Positions 1-9,210 of a DNA stretch of 64,000 nt are shown here, piece after piece (positions within the stretch are counted from its first letter, which is position 1; each line of letters starts with the position of its first letter). The notes below the pieces were generated by a model. It had not been told where the DNA came from. It searched no databases and saw nothing but the letters and a program-made list of their open reading frames with translations. Source of the stretch: Bradyrhizobium liaoningense (GTDB lineage: Bacteria > Pseudomonadota > Alphaproteobacteria > Rhizobiales > Xanthobacteraceae); assembly GCF_018130785.1 (NCBI RefSeq), contig NZ_JAFCJT010000007.1, positions 62,001 through 126,000 of the forward strand. The letters are read 5' to 3'. A program made the position numbers and the translations under genes.

Positions 1-176
1 GCGTGCTGATGCGCGTCGTCGACCGCGTCATGGTGCTGGATCACGGCGAGAAGATCTCGGAAGGATTGCCGAGCGCGGTTGCGGGCGATCCGCGCGTCAT
101 CGAGGTCTATCTCGGCACCGACGCCGAGACGACGCAGGCCGCGGCCGCCGAAGCGCGCCGCCGCGCGGGAGGCTAG
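1..176 (+). CDS. livG: LivG-type ABC ATPase, C-terminal fragment
   Basis: The window opens inside a reading frame that ends in TAG at 174-176 (codons in frame from base 3). The visible tail of about 57 residues contains VDRVMVLDHGEKISEG and IEVYLG, the usual end of LivG ATPases (the H-loop side, then a VxEAYLG-like C-terminus), followed by an Ala/Arg-rich tail. The stop is 3 nt before the livF ATG, so it is the upstream member of the liv operon. The N-terminal part with Walker A lies outside the window. Confidence 0.75.
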   Translation, partial: VLMRVVDRVMVLDHGEKISEGLPSAVAGDPRVIEVYLGTDAETTQAAAAEARRRAGG

Positions 177-179
177 ACG

Positions 180-884
<705 letters not shown>

Positions 885-897
885 GGTTCATGCGGGC

Positions 898-1779
898 ATG
901 CAAGCTTTTTTGGACATTTTCGACATCTATCTGCTGGAGGCCGTGATCAACGGCATCCTGCTCGGCGGCGTGCTGGCACTGCTCGCACTCGGGCTCAATT
1001 TGATCTTCGGCGTCATCGACGTGACCTGGATCTGCTACGCGGAGCTGGTGATGATCGGCATGTACGCCATGTATTTCATGGTGCAGTATTACGGTGTCAG
1101 CTATTTCGTTGCCGCGCCGCTTACGATCCTACTGGTCGCGGTGCTCGGCGCGGCGCTGCACTATCTCGTGATCGCGCCGCTGCTGACTGCGCCCCCGATC
1201 AACCAGCTGCTCGCGACCGGCGGGGTGCTGTTCGTGCTCCAGAGCTTTGCCACCGTCGCTTTCGGCATCGACTTCCGCAACCTCGGCATCCGCCTGCCGG
1301 TGCTCGCCTTCGGGGACATGAATTTCAGCTACGCGCGGCTTCTGTCCTTCCTGGCGGCGCTGGTCGGGATGGTCGCGGTCTATCTGTTCATGACGCGGAC
1401 CTTCACCGGCACCGCGATCCGCGCCATCTCGCAGGACCGCCAGATCATGGCGCTGATGGGCGTCGATACCCGGCGGATCTATCTCATCACCTCGGCGCTT
1501 GGCGGTGCGTTGGCCGGGCTCGCGGCTTGTCTGCTTGTGCTGCAATATGACGTGCACCCCTTCGTCGGCCTGTCCTTCGGGCCGATCACCTTCCTGATCT
1601 GCGTGCTCGGGGGGCTGGGCAATTTCATCGGGGGCTTCATCGCCGCCTTCCTGTTCGCCGAGATCATCTCGCTCGGCGGCCTGTTCTCCGATCTCGAATG
1701 GGGCTACGTGCTCGCCTTCGCCTTCTTCATCGTCATGATGTTCATCCGGCCCGCGGGCCTGCTTGCGAGGCGCCGATGA
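898..1779 (+). CDS. livH: LivH: branched-chain amino acid ABC permease
   Basis: Inner-membrane permease of the liv importer, 293 residues, with about eight hydrophobic segments. The N-terminus (AVINGILLGGVLALLALGLN) and the EAA-like loop RAISQDRQIMALMGVD are LivH hallmarks. The ATG at 898 is chosen over in-frame codons from 850 because those would overlap livF and add a basic leader before the membrane segment. The stop overlaps the livM start (ATGATG at 1776), suggesting translational coupling. Confidence 0.92.
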   Translation: MQAFLDIFDIYLLEAVINGILLGGVLALLALGLNLIFGVIDVTWICYAELVMIGMYAMYFMVQYYGVSYFVAAPLTILLVAVLGAALHYLVIAPLLTAPPINQLLATGGVLFVLQSFATVAFGIDFRNLGIRLPVLAFGDMNFSYARLLSFLAALVGMVAVYLFMTRTFTGTAIRAISQDRQIMALMGVDTRRIYLITSALGGALAGLAACLLVLQYDVHPFVGLSFGPITFLICVLGGLGNFIGGFIAAFLFAEIISLGGLFSDLEWGYVLAFAFFIVMMFIRPAGLLARRR

Positions 1780-2795
1780 TGGGGCAGGGGCGGCTTGCGG
1801 CATGGGCGGTCGGGCTGGCGGCGCTGGTCGCGCTGCCCTTCCTCTATCGCGACCCCTATCATCTGCACATTCTGGTGCTGATCCTGATCTGGTCGTTCGC
1901 CTACACCTCATGGTCGATGATGGGGCGGTTCGGCCTCGTCTCGCTCGGTCATGGCGGCTTCATGGGGATCGGCGCCTATGTCACTGCGCTGCTCTGGAAT
2001 CACCTGGGGTGGTCGCCGTGGATCGGCATCCCCATCGCCATGGTCACAGCCGGCGCGCTGGCCCTGATCGTCGGCTATCCCTGCTTCCGCTTCCGCATCA
2101 CCGGACATTATTTCGTGCTGGTGACGTTGGCGCTGTCAGGCATCGTGCTCCAGGTCATCACGGCGACGCGTGACTATACCGGCGGCTCGCTCGGCTATAC
2201 GCCGAATCGCGCCTCCGGCAACAAGCTGCTCGCGCTGCAATTCGACGACAAGACCACCTGGTACCTGATCGCGCTCGGGGTCTGGCTTTTCGGCATCGTG
2301 GTCTGGCACTGGGTCGACCGCAGCATGGCCCGCTACGCACTCGAGGCGATCTCGGAGGATGAGGATGCCGCGGCCGCGGCGGGCGTCGACGTCACCGCCG
2401 AGAAGCTGAAGATCACGCTGCTCAGTGCCGTGATGACGGCGCTTGCCGGCGCAATCTACTGCCAGTACCAGATGTTCATCACCCCCGACACTGTCAGCGG
2501 CATCGCGGTGTCGCTCCAGATGGTGTTCGCGGCCATCGTCGGCGGCCTGTTCGTCTCGCTCGGCCCGACCTTCGGCGCTGTCATCACCATTCTGCTGGCG
2601 GAAACCCTGCGGATCGGCTTCGGCACCAAGGCGGTCGGCTGGGACAACCTCGTCTATGGCGTGCTGCTGGTCCTTTTCATCATATTCCTTCCCAAGGGCA
2701 TCCTTGGTAGCCTGCTCGACCGATTGAAGCCGCAACGCAAGGTGCCCCGCGCTCATGAGCAAGAAGCCGTCCAAATCGCTCGCCCAGGAACTTGA
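1776..2795 (+). CDS. livM: LivM: branched-chain amino acid ABC permease
   Basis: Second permease of the liv system, about 339 residues from the ATGATG at 1776. Typical LivM features are FGLVSLGHGGFMGIGAYV near the N-terminus, the loop ALEAISEDEDAAAAAGVD, and a C-terminal segment with FLPKGILGSLLDRL. About eight to nine membrane spans are expected. The last 41 bases overlap the next gene (PPK2) in another frame, so the polyphosphate kinase is probably cotranscribed with the transporter. Confidence 0.92.
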   Translation: MMGQGRLAAWAVGLAALVALPFLYRDPYHLHILVLILIWSFAYTSWSMMGRFGLVSLGHGGFMGIGAYVTALLWNHLGWSPWIGIPIAMVTAGALALIVGYPCFRFRITGHYFVLVTLALSGIVLQVITATRDYTGGSLGYTPNRASGNKLLALQFDDKTTWYLIALGVWLFGIVVWHWVDRSMARYALEAISEDEDAAAAAGVDVTAEKLKITLLSAVMTALAGAIYCQYQMFITPDTVSGIAVSLQMVFAAIVGGLFVSLGPTFGAVITILLAETLRIGFGTKAVGWDNLVYGVLLVLFIIFLPKGILGSLLDRLKPQRKVPRAHEQEAVQIARPGT

Positions 2796-3678
2796 CCGCT
2801 ACATCACGCCGTTCCGTTACGACGGATCGGGCAAGTTTCACCTCAAGGATTACAAGACCAACGAGAAGGGCGATCTCGACAAGGAGAAGGCGCAGGAGAT
2901 TCTCGACGCCAACAAGAAGCGGATGATCGAGTTTCAGGAGAAGCTCTACGCCCAGGACCGCTGGTCGGTGCTGATCGTGTTCCAGGCCATGGACGCCGGC
3001 GGCAAGGATAGTGCGATCAAGGCGATCTTCGAGGGCATCAATCCGCAGGGTTGCGAAGTCCATGCTTTCAAGGCGCCGAGCACCAAGGAGCTCGATCACG
3101 ATTTCCTCTGGCGCCACGCGATCGCGCTGCCCGAGCGCGGCCATATCGGCATCTTCAACCGCTCGCATTACGAGGAGTGCCTGGTCACACGGGTGCACCC
3201 GGAGATTCTTGCCAAACAGAAGCTGCCGCAAAGGCTCGTCACCAAGAACATCTGGAAGGAGCGGTTCGAGGACATCTCCGCCTTCGAGCGCCATCTCAGC
3301 CGCAACGGCACGGTGGTTCTGAAATTCTTCCTCAATCTATCCAAGGAGGAGCAGCGCGAGCGCTTCCTTGAGCGGCTCGAGGAACCGGCCAAGCAGTGGA
3401 AGTTCTCGATGGACGACATCAAGGAGCGCGCGCTGTGGCCGCGCTACCAGGCGGTCTATCAGGACATCGTCCGGCATACGGCAACGTCGCATGCGCCGTG
3501 GTATGTCGTGCCGGCCGACCACAAATGGTTCGCGCGCGTCGTGATCGGTTCGGCGATCGTCGCGGCGCTCGAAAAGCTGGATCTGCGTTTTCCCCGTGCC
3601 GACAAGGCCTCGCTTGCCGAATTCGACGAGGTGCGCAAGGCGTTGGAGCGTGAAGGGAAGGGGAGCGGGAAGCGGTAA
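2755..3678 (+). CDS. ppk2: Polyphosphate kinase 2, class I
   Basis: Transfers phosphate between polyphosphate and nucleoside diphosphates (ADP or GDP) in the cytoplasm. The 307-residue single-domain length fits class I PPK2. Key elements are the Walker A-like DAGGKDSA at about 80-87, GHIGIFNRSHYEE with the lid arginines at about 129-141, and a C-terminal PWYVVPADHKWFARVVI. The ATG at 2755 lies inside the end of livM. Linkage to an amino acid importer rather than to ppk1/ppx is unusual and has no clear functional reason in the sequence. Confidence 0.93.
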   Translation: MSKKPSKSLAQELDRYITPFRYDGSGKFHLKDYKTNEKGDLDKEKAQEILDANKKRMIEFQEKLYAQDRWSVLIVFQAMDAGGKDSAIKAIFEGINPQGCEVHAFKAPSTKELDHDFLWRHAIALPERGHIGIFNRSHYEECLVTRVHPEILAKQKLPQRLVTKNIWKERFEDISAFERHLSRNGTVVLKFFLNLSKEEQRERFLERLEEPAKQWKFSMDDIKERALWPRYQAVYQDIVRHTATSHAPWYVVPADHKWFARVVIGSAIVAALEKLDLRFPRADKASLAEFDEVRKALEREGKGSGKR

Positions 3679-3698
3679 GTTGCTCCGGTCTCCGATCG

Positions 3699-3786
3699 CG
3701 TAGGGTGGGCAACGCGAAGCGTGCCACCATCTTCATCTGCGCGGCGGTGATGGGCACGGCGCTGACGCGCATTTTCCCACCCTACG
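3699..3786. repeat. Interspersed palindromic repeat, CGTAGGGTG family (copy 1)
   Basis: An 88-bp element starts with CGTAGGGTGGG (3699-3709) and ends with its exact reverse complement CCCACCCTACG (3776-3786). It lies between the convergent PPK2 and MBL genes. A second member with the same ends but a different core lies at 25072-25177. Repeats of this kind are common between genes in Bradyrhizobium; the RNA would fold into a long hairpin and may act as a bidirectional terminator. Confidence 0.75.
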
Positions 3787-3859
3787 GTCTCTGAGCTGTC
3801 ACTATCTTTGCGGAAGCAGCCCCTCACCCCGTAAGAGCGGGGAGAGTGGGAGAACGGTC

Positions 3860-4744
3860 TCAATACCCGCGGCCCCACCAGTAGCAGAAGCGCTCGATAT
3901 TGGCGGGAAGGGCGGTCTCGTAATTGGCCCATTTCTCGTATTTCGGCAGCTTCACTTCCTTCATCGCGGTGTCGAAGCATTTGCCGGCATCGGCGGCCTT
4001 CTTCACCTCTGCGGACAGATCTTCCATGTAGGCGATGTCGTCCTCGACGTCCTTCTTGGTGCCGAAGCGCCCGCCGGCATAGGGATGGCCGGGGATCATC
4101 CGCTCCCAGTCGAGCGACGCCAGCTTCTTCAGCGAGGCGATATACTCGACCGGCGAGGCGTTGTCGGGAATGTTGCGGAACTGCACGGACTCGATCGGCG
4201 CGAAGTCGACGACGAAGACGATCTTCTCCTTCGGTAGCCGCATCACCAGCGAATTGTCGGAGTGGTTGCGGCCGACATAGTTCAGCTCCAGCGTGGTGCC
4301 GCCGAGCGTGATGCTCTTCTTGCCGTCGATCACCTGGTCCGGCATCACGACGTCGGCGAGCAGCGAATTCTGCTTCTTCAGCTCGAGCAGGCGCTCCTTG
4401 GTCCGCCGGTGCGCAATGAAGGTGGCACCGAGATCCTTGAAGGGCTGGCCGCCGGCGATGTGATCGTAGTGGTGGTGGCTGTAGATGACGTATTTGATCG
4501 GCTTGTCGGTGACGGCCTTGATGGCGTCGATATAGGGCTTTGCCGGACGCAGATACGAGATCGGGTCGGTCGCGATCACGCCCTGCGGCGTTACGACGAA
4601 CATCGACTGATGACCGCCATAGCGGAAGACGTAGACGTTCTCGGTGCCGTCGACCTTCTTGGTCGAGGTCTGCGGCGGGGTCTGCGCGAAGGCTGATCCA
4701 GTCAGGAGGGCCGCGACAGCGGCGATGCAAGGTAATGCTTTCAT
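3860..4744 (-). CDS. Exported metallo-beta-lactamase-fold hydrolase
   Basis: Probably a periplasmic Zn-dependent hydrolase of 294 residues. The start MKALP at 4744 gives a signal peptide ending AFA at about residue 20; an upstream in-frame extension to 4975 looks noncoding. The metal motif HHHYDH is at residues 90-95, with further ligands likely in GRNHSDNSL and IPGHPYAG. Substrate unknown: the family includes lactonases, lactamases, thioesterases and quinoprotein-relay-like proteins, and the C-terminus (KYEKWANYE, RFCYWWGRGY) resembles none that I can name. It stands alone, convergent with PPK2. Confidence 0.88.
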   Translation of the reverse strand: MKALPCIAAVAALLTGSAFAQTPPQTSTKKVDGTENVYVFRYGGHQSMFVVTPQGVIATDPISYLRPAKPYIDAIKAVTDKPIKYVIYSHHHYDHIAGGQPFKDLGATFIAHRRTKERLLELKKQNSLLADVVMPDQVIDGKKSITLGGTTLELNYVGRNHSDNSLVMRLPKEKIVFVVDFAPIESVQFRNIPDNASPVEYIASLKKLASLDWERMIPGHPYAGGRFGTKKDVEDDIAYMEDLSAEVKKAADAGKCFDTAMKEVKLPKYEKWANYETALPANIERFCYWWGRGY

Positions 4745-5470
4745 GTCTGGCTTTCTGGAAATGGATGGAATGCGGAAGGCGAATGGGCTCTCCGACACAA
4801 ACGCGGCGGGAGGGAATTTATTCCCGGATCCACTGCGATCAATCTGTCGAGGTGGAGGGAACACGTCCTCAAATGTGATACCGGCGCCATTGATCCTGCT
4901 TGACAGTCTGGTGTCACGGGAGGAGCATGGCGTTGGTCGCGAATACGCGACGCACAACGTCCACCTCATGAGCAAGGGGAGGTCTATGACTCCACCTCCG
5001 CAAATCCAGCCGCGTTAAGTGCGATGGAGCTCGTTCGGACTATCGCATGGCGGCGGAAACCGCGAACGGCACGCCGGGGAAAGGTTTAGCGGGCTGCATC
5101 AGTGAGGCAAAGCCCCTACCTTCCCGGCGCTGTATTTCGCATCACACCGATCGTGGCCGGATGGCCGTGATGCGGCCGCCGCGACAGGCGCTTTTGACAT
5201 CCTGCTTTCTCCTCCTCCTCACCGTCATTCCGGGCCGACTCCCGGAATGACGGAAGAGTTTTTCCGTGCGCATCGCACATTGGTTGATGTTTGGCTGTGC
5301 GGGGCCGACGGTTCCCTTTCCTGCATTGCGGCAAATGCCAAGAGAATGTCGCCGCTTTGGCCAACTTCCGACACAGCGCCGGGGCGAATAGCGACGATCC
5401 GACATGACGCAGTGCTTCGGTGGCGACAGTCCCGACGCCGCCGACTCATTCATTTTTCCAGGGAATCCTC
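4745..5470. other. Gene-poor intergenic stretch
   Basis: About 725 bp between the divergent MBL-fold and MscS genes. Open frames here lack ribosome sites, family motifs and convincing codon use. It contains one clear palindrome (5222-5253, listed separately) and presumably the promoters of both flanking genes, but I cannot place a -35/-10 pair with confidence. Confidence 0.6.
5222..5253. repeat. Palindromic repeat, CCGTCATTCCGGG family
   Basis: Perfect 13-bp inverted repeat CCGTCATTCCGGG (5222-5234) / CCCGGAATGACGG (5241-5253) around a 6-nt loop. The GTCATTCCGGG core recurs widely as a short palindromic repeat in Bradyrhizobium-type genomes (general knowledge). No T-tract follows, so a REP-like element is more likely than an intrinsic terminator. 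Confidence 0.7.
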
Positions 5471-7804
5471 GTGTCGCACAAGCTTGCCCCGGCGTTTCTC
5501 GCCGCTCTCTTCCTCGCGATCTCATCTCTTTCCGCCGTCCGTGCAGAGCCGCCGGCCGCCAACAGTGCTGCCGCGCTGTCGCCGGAGGAAGCCAAGCGTG
5601 CGCTGGAGACGCTGCAGGACGACAAAAAGCGTGCGCAGATGATCGATACGCTGCGCGTGATCGCGAATGCGTCCGGTCAGCAGCAGCCTGCGCCCTCTAC
5701 GCCCGAGCGGAAATCGCCGATTCCGCTCTCGGCCGACGGCCTCGGCGCACAGCTTCTGCTCACGGTGTCGGAAGAGATCGGCGAGATCTCGCGCGAGATC
5801 GCCAGCGTGGCGCGGACGCTGACGCATTTCCCCGCCTTCTATTACTGGATCGTACGTACCGCCAACGATCCCGCCGCCTACAACCTCCTGATCGAGATCG
5901 CGTGGAAGCTCGCGCTGGTGCTCGGCTGCGCCATTGCGGCGGAGTGGGTGATCTTCCGCGCGATCCGGCGCCCGGTCGCATTCCTGGAAGCACGCGTCCC
6001 GCAAACCGCGCGCCTGCCGGCGCAGGTGCTGCCCGTCGCCGATCCGCCGTCATCGGCCGCCGACGTCACGCCCGCGCCTGAACTGCACAAGCGCCGCCAC
6101 AGTCTCGCTCGTGTCTGGCAATTGCTGCTGCGGCTGCCCTTCGTGCTCGGGCGTCTCCTGCTCGAGCTGCTCCCCGTGTTCGTTTTCATCGGCGTCGCAA
6201 CCGCACTGCTCGGCACGGAGATCGGCGATCCCGCGACCGTCCGCCTCGTGATCCTCGCCGTCGTCAATGCCTACGTGTTCTCGCGCGGGCTCATCTGCGT
6301 CGTCCGCGCTCTGGCGGGGCCGTTCGGCCTGATTCCGGTGCGCGCCGAGACCGCGGCCTATATCGAAATATGGGCGCGGCGGATCGTCGGCGTCGGCGTC
6401 ACCGGCATCGCTTTTGCCAATGTGGCGCTGTTACTCGGCCTGCATCGCGCCGGTTATGCGGCGCTGCTGCGCATGGTGATGCTGGTGGTGCATCTCTTCG
6501 TCGTCGTCATCATCCTGCAATGCCGCCGCCAGGTCGCCGAAGCCATCCGCGCGCCGGCGGAGCGGCAGGGGATCGCGGCGCGACTGCGCAACCGCATTGC
6601 CGGCGGCTGGCACTATCTCGCCATCGCGCTCGACCTCGCGCTGTGGGCGGTCTGGGCGCTCAACATCCGCAACGGCTATTCGCTGCTGCTGCAATATTTC
6701 GTCGGCACCGTCGCGGTGGCGCTGATCACGCGCGTGGCCATCATGGTGACGATGAGCCTGATCGACCGCGGCTTCCGCATCAAGCCGGAGATCCTCCAGC
6801 GCTTCCCGGGCCTCGAGATCCGCGCCAACCGGTATCTGCCGCTGCTGCGCAAGATCGTATCCATCGTGATCGCGTTCATCGGCTTCGTGGCCGTGCTCGA
6901 AGTCTGGGGCGTCGACGCCATCGTCTGGTTCTATGGAGGTCAGATCGGCAGCCGGCTGATTTCGGCGGTGGCGACCATCGGCATCGCCGTGATCATTGCC
7001 GCTGCCATCTGGGAAGCCAGCAACGCGCTGCTGGACCGCCAGATCAACACGCTGTCGCGGGACGGGCACTATGCCCGCGCCGCGCGCCTGCGCACCTTCC
7101 AGCCGATGCTGCGGACGGCGCTGCTCTGCCTGATCGCCACCGTCGTCGGCCTCACCGCGCTGAGCGAGATCGGCGTCAACGTCGCACCGCTGCTAGCTGG
7201 CGCCGGCATCGTCGGCATCGCCATCGGCTTCGGCTCACAGAAGCTGGTGCAGGATCTCATCACCGGCCTGTTCCTGCTGCTGGAGAATACGGTCCAGGTC
7301 GGCGATAACGTCAGCGTCTCGGGGCTCTCCGGCGTGGTCGAGAACGTTTCGATCCGCACCATTCGTCTGCGCGCAGGCGACGGCGCGGTGCACATCGTGC
7401 CGTTCAGCGCGGTAACGACCATCACCAACGCCAGCCGCGGTGCCGGCAATGCCTCCGTCAGCGTCAATGTCGCCTACAAGGAAGACACCGACCGCGCCGG
7501 CCAGATCCTCAAGGACATCGTCGACGAGATGCGCCACGAGCCGGAGTTTCGCGCGGCAATTCGCGGGGACCTCGAACTGTGGGGCATCGACAAGGTCGAT
7601 GGTGCCATGGTGTCGATCGTCGGCCAGATCCGCTGCACGGAGGCCGGCCGCTGGCCGGTCCAGCGCGAATTCAATCGCCGCATGAAGCTGCGCTTCCAGC
7701 AGAACGGCATCGAGGTGGCATCCCCGGTCCAGACCATTTTGATGCAGATCGCGCCGCCGGCCGAAAGCGCCGCCAATTTGACGCCACGGCGAGCGGCTGG
7801 ATAG
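5471..7804 (+). CDS. MscS-family mechanosensitive channel with long membrane N-domain
   Basis: Inner-membrane small-conductance mechanosensitive channel, about 777 residues from the GTG at 5471. That start gives a signal peptide (SHKLAPAFLAALFL...AVRA); an ATG at 5420 would add 17 residues ahead of it. A short periplasmic helical region is followed by many hydrophobic spans. The conserved MscS core lies near residues 570-650: the pore-lining helix (GAGIVGIAIGFGSQKLVQDL), then FLLLENTVQVGDNVSV and VVENVSIRTIRLRAGDG, then a soluble beta domain. Larger than E. coli MscS (286 aa), closer to YbiO/MscK-like architectures. Monocistronic. Confidence 0.9.
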   Translation: MSHKLAPAFLAALFLAISSLSAVRAEPPAANSAAALSPEEAKRALETLQDDKKRAQMIDTLRVIANASGQQQPAPSTPERKSPIPLSADGLGAQLLLTVSEEIGEISREIASVARTLTHFPAFYYWIVRTANDPAAYNLLIEIAWKLALVLGCAIAAEWVIFRAIRRPVAFLEARVPQTARLPAQVLPVADPPSSAADVTPAPELHKRRHSLARVWQLLLRLPFVLGRLLLELLPVFVFIGVATALLGTEIGDPATVRLVILAVVNAYVFSRGLICVVRALAGPFGLIPVRAETAAYIEIWARRIVGVGVTGIAFANVALLLGLHRAGYAALLRMVMLVVHLFVVVIILQCRRQVAEAIRAPAERQGIAARLRNRIAGGWHYLAIALDLALWAVWALNIRNGYSLLLQYFVGTVAVALITRVAIMVTMSLIDRGFRIKPEILQRFPGLEIRANRYLPLLRKIVSIVIAFIGFVAVLEVWGVDAIVWFYGGQIGSRLISAVATIGIAVIIAAAIWEASNALLDRQINTLSRDGHYARAARLRTFQPMLRTALLCLIATVVGLTALSEIGVNVAPLLAGAGIVGIAIGFGSQKLVQDLITGLFLLLENTVQVGDNVSVSGLSGVVENVSIRTIRLRAGDGAVHIVPFSAVTTITNASRGAGNASVSVNVAYKEDTDRAGQILKDIVDEMRHEPEFRAAIRGDLELWGIDKVDGAMVSIVGQIRCTEAGRWPVQREFNRRMKLRFQQNGIEVASPVQTILMQIAPPAESAANLTPRRAAG

Positions 7805-7906
7805 CCGCCCGCCGGGATTTCCAGCTTGCCTCCGGCCGCTCGGCAGCGTTCACTCCGGCTCCAGCCCGCTGACAACATGCGGGCGGCAAAAAGGGGGGAG
7901 AGACTG

Positions 7907-8905
7907 ATGCGGGGGCTGTGGGCCGGATTGCGCGGTCATGTGATTGTCGTATGCGCATTGATTGGATGTGCGGTATGGACCGCACCTGCGAGCGCACAAC
8001 CATTTCCGTCGCGCCCCATCACCCTCGTGGTGCCGTTCGCCGCGGGCGGTCCGACCGATACACTGGCGCGGATCCTGTCCGAGCGGATCGCCGCTCAGTT
8101 GCACACGACCGTCGTGGTCGAGAACGTCGCCGGTGCCTCCGGCAGCATTGCGGGCGCCCGCGTCGCGCGCGCTACGCCTGACGGCACGACCATCACGATC
8201 GGCCATTGGGGCACGCATGTGCTGAACGGCGCGATCTTCAAGCTGCCCTATGACATCATCGCCGATTTCGAGCCGGTCGCGACGATCGCGATGGGCACGC
8301 AGCTCATCGTCGGACGGAAGTCGCTGGAGGCCAACAATCTGAAAGAGATGATCGCCTGGCTCAAGGCCAACCCCGGCAAGGCGACTGCCGGCACGGCCGG
8401 CGCGGGCACGGGCGCGCACGTCGCCGGCGTCTTCTTCAAGGAGAAGACCGGCACCGACTTCCAGTTCGTGCCCTATCGCGGCGCGGGGCCTGCCATGATC
8501 GATCTCGTCGCAGGCCAGATCGACATCATGTTCGACCAGGCCTCGAACTCGCTGCCGCAATACAAGAACGGCGCGATCAAGGCGTTCGCCGTGACCTCGC
8601 CGACGCGGCTTGCCTCCGCGCCCGACGTGCCGACCGTCGACGAGGCGGGACTGCCCGGGCTCTACATCTCCTACTGGCACGGCATCTGGGCACCGAAGAG
8701 CACGCCGAAGGATATCGTCACAAAACTCAACGCCGCCATCGTCGCCGTGCTTGCCGACGCTTCCGTCAAGCAGCGATTTGCCGAATTGGGGCAGGAGATT
8801 CCGCCTGCCGACCAGCAATCGCCTTCGGCGCTCGCGGCCTTCCAGAAGGCCGAGACCGAGAAATGGTGGCCAATCGTGAAGGCTGCCGACATCAAGCCGG
8901 AGTAG
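7907..8905 (+). CDS. TctC/Bug-family periplasmic binding protein
   Basis: Periplasmic solute receptor of the tripartite tricarboxylate transporter family, 333 residues. A purine-rich site (GGGGGGAGAG) precedes the ATG at 7907; the signal peptide ends ASA at about residue 30. The mature start QPFPSRPITLVVPFAAGGPT is diagnostic of Bug proteins, and VPTVDEAGLPG and YWHGIWAPK are further family signatures. No TctA or TctB permease gene is adjacent, as is usual for the numerous orphan Bug proteins of beta- and alphaproteobacteria. Ligand unknown (carboxylates, amino acids or aromatics in studied members). Confidence 0.92.
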   Translation: MRGLWAGLRGHVIVVCALIGCAVWTAPASAQPFPSRPITLVVPFAAGGPTDTLARILSERIAAQLHTTVVVENVAGASGSIAGARVARATPDGTTITIGHWGTHVLNGAIFKLPYDIIADFEPVATIAMGTQLIVGRKSLEANNLKEMIAWLKANPGKATAGTAGAGTGAHVAGVFFKEKTGTDFQFVPYRGAGPAMIDLVAGQIDIMFDQASNSLPQYKNGAIKAFAVTSPTRLASAPDVPTVDEAGLPGLYISYWHGIWAPKSTPKDIVTKLNAAIVAVLADASVKQRFAELGQEIPPADQQSPSALAAFQKAETEKWWPIVKAADIKPE

Positions 8906-8925
8906 CTGCGCGTGGCCACAAGCGC

Positions 8926-9060
8926 TCTCCTCATCCTGAGGAGGCCGCGCAGCGGCCGTCTCGAAGGATGGCCGCGGCGAGATTGGGGCCTTCATGGTTC
9001 GCCCGGCGATGCGCAGCATCGTCCGGAGACACGCGTGCCGCGCTCCTCATCATGAGGGGC
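8926..9060. repeat. Interspersed repeat, CTCCTCATCCTGAGG family
   Basis: Fills most of the 305-bp gap before the malic enzyme. It starts with CTCTCCTCATCCTGAGGAG and ends with CTCCTCATCATGAGG, with the internal GTCTCGAAGGATGGCCG and GGGGCCTTCATGGTTCGCC that mark a very common Bradyrhizobium intergenic repeat. Each end is itself palindromic. No coding potential. Confidence 0.75.
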
Positions 9061-9210
9061 GAGAGCTTGCGACGTTAACCTTTTACCGTGCACGACAATC
9101 TCGCTGCGGTGCGAGATCACAATCGATGCGCTCGTCTCTACGTCCTTGATCTCAGGTGAGCGCTGGCCGACAATGTCAGCGGTTCAATAAGAAACTCCCT
9201 GGGGGAATTC

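Noticed and set aside
3459..4730. 423-codon minus-strand frame overlapping the MBL-fold gene and PPK2
   Set aside because: Different register from the HHHYDH metal motif and Arg-rich throughout.
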